Below the pieces are notes generated by a model that saw only the letters and a program-made list of their open reading frames with translations, made no database searches and was not told the origin of the DNA. Of a stretch of DNA of 64,000 bases, positions 61,820 through 64,000 are shown piece by piece. Location: the NCBI GenBank assembly GCA_035640355.1, contig DASQWI010000011.1:237846-301845 (forward strand), written 5' to 3'. The stretch is from Actinomycetota bacterium (lineage in GTDB: Bacteria; Actinomycetota; UBA4738; HRBIN12). The translations under genes were made by a program, and so were the position numbers. The first letter of the stretch is position 1. The number at the start of each line of letters is the position of its first letter.

Positions 61820-63547
61820 CTAGGTGGCCACAGCTCTGAACAAGTACCTTTGATTGTCGTCGCGAGGACGGCCCTGACACGAGTAGATCGACCCCAGCCA
61901 GCACCTGAATCGAGTACTCGCGTTCGTCAAAACCAAGACCACATTGCGCACTGATCCTCTTCCGAAGGGAACCCTCCTGACCGCGTCACCGTGCGCGTTG
62001 AGTCTGAAGGGGAAGAACCTGACGGCTCCGCTCCTGAAGAAGACCACGGCTGTCGCTTGAGGGCCGATCCTCGCAGGCGGTGCATCGACGCCGAGCGCGA
62101 GCTTAGCCGTCGAACCGATGCCACGCCCGGGGCGGAAGCTGATGTACCGATTGGTCATGTGATCCGTTCGAACGGTCGACGGTCCAGTATCGGACTTCGC
62201 CGCAGTCATTCCGAACGATTTGTCGATCCGTGGTGTTCGATAGGCGCTTCCCTCTTCGTAGAAGCGTTTGGGAGCCAGATTGAACGCGCCGAAGTCGGCG
62301 AACGCCCAACTCAGGTCCGAGCGCCGTTCGCGCGCAATTTGGGCCAGGGCCTGCATCGAGTAGTGATCGGGTCCTACTAGGCTCCCGTCCGCCAACTCCC
62401 AGGCTTCCCTAACGACGGACGGATCCCCGGCGGCCCGTGAACCGAAGTACTCGGTCAGGAATCGGATGAAGATCCAGTTCCCATAGATGAAGAACCCACG
62501 CCCGTAGTCGATCGGCACGTCTCCCTGCACCATCGAGCTCGTGGGCAAATAGAGTCGGTTGTTGTTGAGGTTGTCGAAGACCTCGTCTTCCATCCACATC
62601 GCCGTTGACTCCATGAACCAGAGGTCTTCCAAGGCGTCGAAGCTGAACTGGATGGCGTGGAAGAACTCATGTGCCGCGGTTACTCGTAGGCCGATCAGTC
62701 CGGAGGAGCGAGTCCCAAACTGTGCGGCGCTGAAGTCGTTGTCGAGCACGCAATAAGCCGAACCGTCGTACGGGGGATAGATACCGTCGAGGAGATCGGG
62801 ATCATCCGTGGTGCAGTAGCCGAAGAGACCGTCGTCCCCGACGTCTGCGAGATACACGTCGAGGCGTCCGTCCGGGCCGTGACCCGTGGACGTCAAGTCG
62901 GACTTCGGAGGCCGGTACCCATACTCCACGACTTCCTTTTGCCAGATGTCCTCGAGGACTCCTGCCGTGGTCTCGACCCAATCCGGAAACCCGGACAGAT
63001 CGACGTCTTCCGGGGGAGGAGCGTCGAGAGAGGTTTCGACCCAGTGCAGGCAGACGTTGGTTGAACACGTCACCTCGCTCGGAACGGAATAGCCGTCCGG
63101 GTCGGCTCCAACCCCGGCGTCGGGCCTCGCCAGAATCGCGAGTCCTCTCTTCCTCTCGGCTCCGGACAGTTGGTGTATCCGAATCGCCAGATCCCGCAAG
63201 ACGAGCGTCGCGAGACGTGGATCGCTTCGCAGCACACGCCCATAGCGCGCCCTGACATCTTGCAACGCAAAGAGACTCGCCGCTCGCTGAAGGGAGTACT
63301 GAGCCTCACTTACCCGTCCGCTCTCGAGAGCTCTCGTCAGTCCATCAACGCCGACGGGAACGACGGATACCGACTTGCGCGTAGGACGAGGCGTCGGCGC
63401 GGAAGCGCTGACGCCATCGTCGGATCTCGGTTTTGTCGGCATGCCGAATGCCGGCTCCGCCACCGTCCCCATCAACGTCACGAGAACGACGACGACGGGT
63501 AGGACGGTGCCCGATCCTCTGCGCGAGCTCACGCCCCGAATCATCAA
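61820..63547 (-). CDS. Secreted HExxH metalloprotease-like protein
   Basis: A 575-residue exported protein with a signal peptide (hydrophobic about 14-31, probable cleavage near AFGMP). A zinc-protease motif, HEFFH, is at 293-297, with candidate third ligand Glu313 in FMESTAMW. It resembles the MXAN_6640-type putative metalloproteases. Upstream, a helical propeptide-like part (about 65-140) and Cys residues occur. The last 150 residues form a beta-rich domain (SYISFRPGRG.., FFRSGAVRFFPF). It is divergent from a small secreted peptide gene. Autolysis or envelope protein processing is possible. The start is ATG 63547 or 63544. Confidence 0.8.
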   Translation of the reverse strand: MMIRGVSSRRGSGTVLPVVVVLVTLMGTVAEPAFGMPTKPRSDDGVSASAPTPRPTRKSVSVVPVGVDGLTRALESGRVSEAQYSLQRAASLFALQDVRARYGRVLRSDPRLATLVLRDLAIRIHQLSGAERKRGLAILARPDAGVGADPDGYSVPSEVTCSTNVCLHWVETSLDAPPPEDVDLSGFPDWVETTAGVLEDIWQKEVVEYGYRPPKSDLTSTGHGPDGRLDVYLADVGDDGLFGYCTTDDPDLLDGIYPPYDGSAYCVLDNDFSAAQFGTRSSGLIGLRVTAAHEFFHAIQFSFDALEDLWFMESTAMWMEDEVFDNLNNNRLYLPTSSMVQGDVPIDYGRGFFIYGNWIFIRFLTEYFGSRAAGDPSVVREAWELADGSLVGPDHYSMQALAQIARERRSDLSWAFADFGAFNLAPKRFYEEGSAYRTPRIDKSFGMTAAKSDTGPSTVRTDHMTNRYISFRPGRGIGSTAKLALGVDAPPARIGPQATAVVFFRSGAVRFFPFRLNAHGDAVRRVPFGRGSVRNVVLVLTNASTRFRCWLGSIYSCQGRPRDDNQRYLFRAVAT

Positions 63548-63707
63548 GAGGCCGAATCATGAGACGGATTGCTCTTGTGTTCAACTCGTTCGTGCAGTTG
63601 CCTTCGAGGCGCCCGTCACCGAACTACACGACTACGTGGTCTTCGATCCGGAGTCCCTTCTTGACCGTAGGTCTGTATGCACCGGAAGGAGAGGAGGTGT
63701 ATCTCGC

Positions 63708-63950
63708 ATGAGAAGGACGATCGCGCTATTGGCGTTGGTCGGGGTGTTGCTGCTTGTCCTTGCCGCTCCGGCGCTAGCCTTCGTGCACGTCAGGGTTCCG
63801 GGCGACGACTGCAGTGGAATGGGTCCGGAGAACTCTACGGCTGCCGCTGCCATCACGAGTCAGCCCCGACCTGGGAACCTGCCTCCACTCGGTGACGATC
63901 GGGGCAGGGACAGTGCTCCCAACGACTTCTGCCCCGCACCCACGAAATGA
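63708..63950 (+). CDS. Small secreted peptide, two cysteines
   Basis: An 80-residue protein with a clear signal peptide (MRRTIALLALVGVLLLVLAA, cleavage near ALA-FVH). The mature part of about 55 residues is rich in Pro, Asp, Gly and Asn and has two Cys (DDCSG and DFCPAP) that could form a disulfide. ATG 63708 is preceded by a strong GGAGAGGAGG site. The longer frame upstream is antisense to the metalloprotease and not coding. It has no recognised family. Its role may link to the divergent metalloprotease 161 bp away, but this is only suggested by position. Confidence 0.6.
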   Translation: MRRTIALLALVGVLLLVLAAPALAFVHVRVPGDDCSGMGPENSTAAAAITSQPRPGNLPPLGDDRGRDSAPNDFCPAPTK

Positions 63951-64000
63951 TTCATCGAAACGCGGGGGTAGGGCCGAGGATGCGTTAGAAGTGCCGGCTC

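Overview
The window is high-GC chromosomal DNA from an actinobacterium (Actinomycetota). The strongest evidence is gene order. A Pmt-type protein mannosyltransferase, rsmI, metG, tatD, an RpfB-like DUF348/G5 protein, rsmA, ispE, tRNA-Gln, glmU, prs, L25, pth, mfd, mazG, eno, an FtsB/DivIC-like protein, DUF501 and Ppx/GppA all fall between 17.0 and 42.4 kb. The corresponding Mycobacterium tuberculosis block (about Rv1002c to Rv1026) holds the same genes, partly on other strands. A Tad pilus locus with no secretin gene fits a single-membrane envelope. The genus cannot be told from the sequence; an uncultured, non-mycobacterial lineage is likely. No replication origin, prophage, IS element or CRISPR array was seen.

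0-17 kb: a truncated GlcD-like FAD oxidase, a rhodanese and a macro-domain protein lie on the minus strand. A carbohydrate-use operon follows on the plus strand: ABC ATPase, GH1 beta-glucosidase, substrate-binding lipoprotein, a perfect 15-bp hairpin, two permeases, a membrane protein and a PfkB-type kinase. Together they would import an oligosaccharide, hydrolyse it and perhaps phosphorylate a product. Then come a lone Lrp/AsnC ligand-binding domain, a pirin, a DAO-type oxidoreductase, a CPBP protease, a putative 2OG-Fe(II) oxygenase, a TolB-like lipoprotein, a small membrane protein and a CocE-type hydrolase.

17-43 kb: the conserved core block. It serves translation (MetRS, RsmI, RsmA, Pth, L25, tRNA-Gln), isoprenoid, UDP-GlcNAc and PRPP synthesis, transcription-coupled repair, nucleotide clean-up, glycolysis, division and polyphosphate/ppGpp metabolism. 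A 13E12-type DUF222-HNH gene and an ECF sigma/membrane-partner pair are inserted between prs and the L25 gene. Two short hairpin repeats of one family sit beside pth and mazG. DUF501 and Ppx/GppA form one reading frame, and the RpfB-like protein carries an RlpA-type barrel instead of the Rpf domain.

43-53 kb: an envelope-type accessory region of polytopic proteins (an LPG-synthase-TM/UPF0104 protein, two paralogous GT87-like proteins, two other GT-C-like proteins), a Tat-signal DUF362 protein overlapping an alpha/alpha-toroid protein, and an orphan single-pass protein.

53-64 kb: a compact Tad pilus operon (flp, tadE, tadG-like, cpaB, tadZ, tadA, tadB, tadC), with a long hairpin after the pilin gene. 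No prepilin peptidase gene is present. An unknown soluble protein, an alpha/beta hydrolase, a secreted HExxH metalloprotease and a divergent small secreted peptide end the window. At least two genes (GH1 and an S1-domain protein) have no ATG, GTG or TTG start and appear to begin at CTG.
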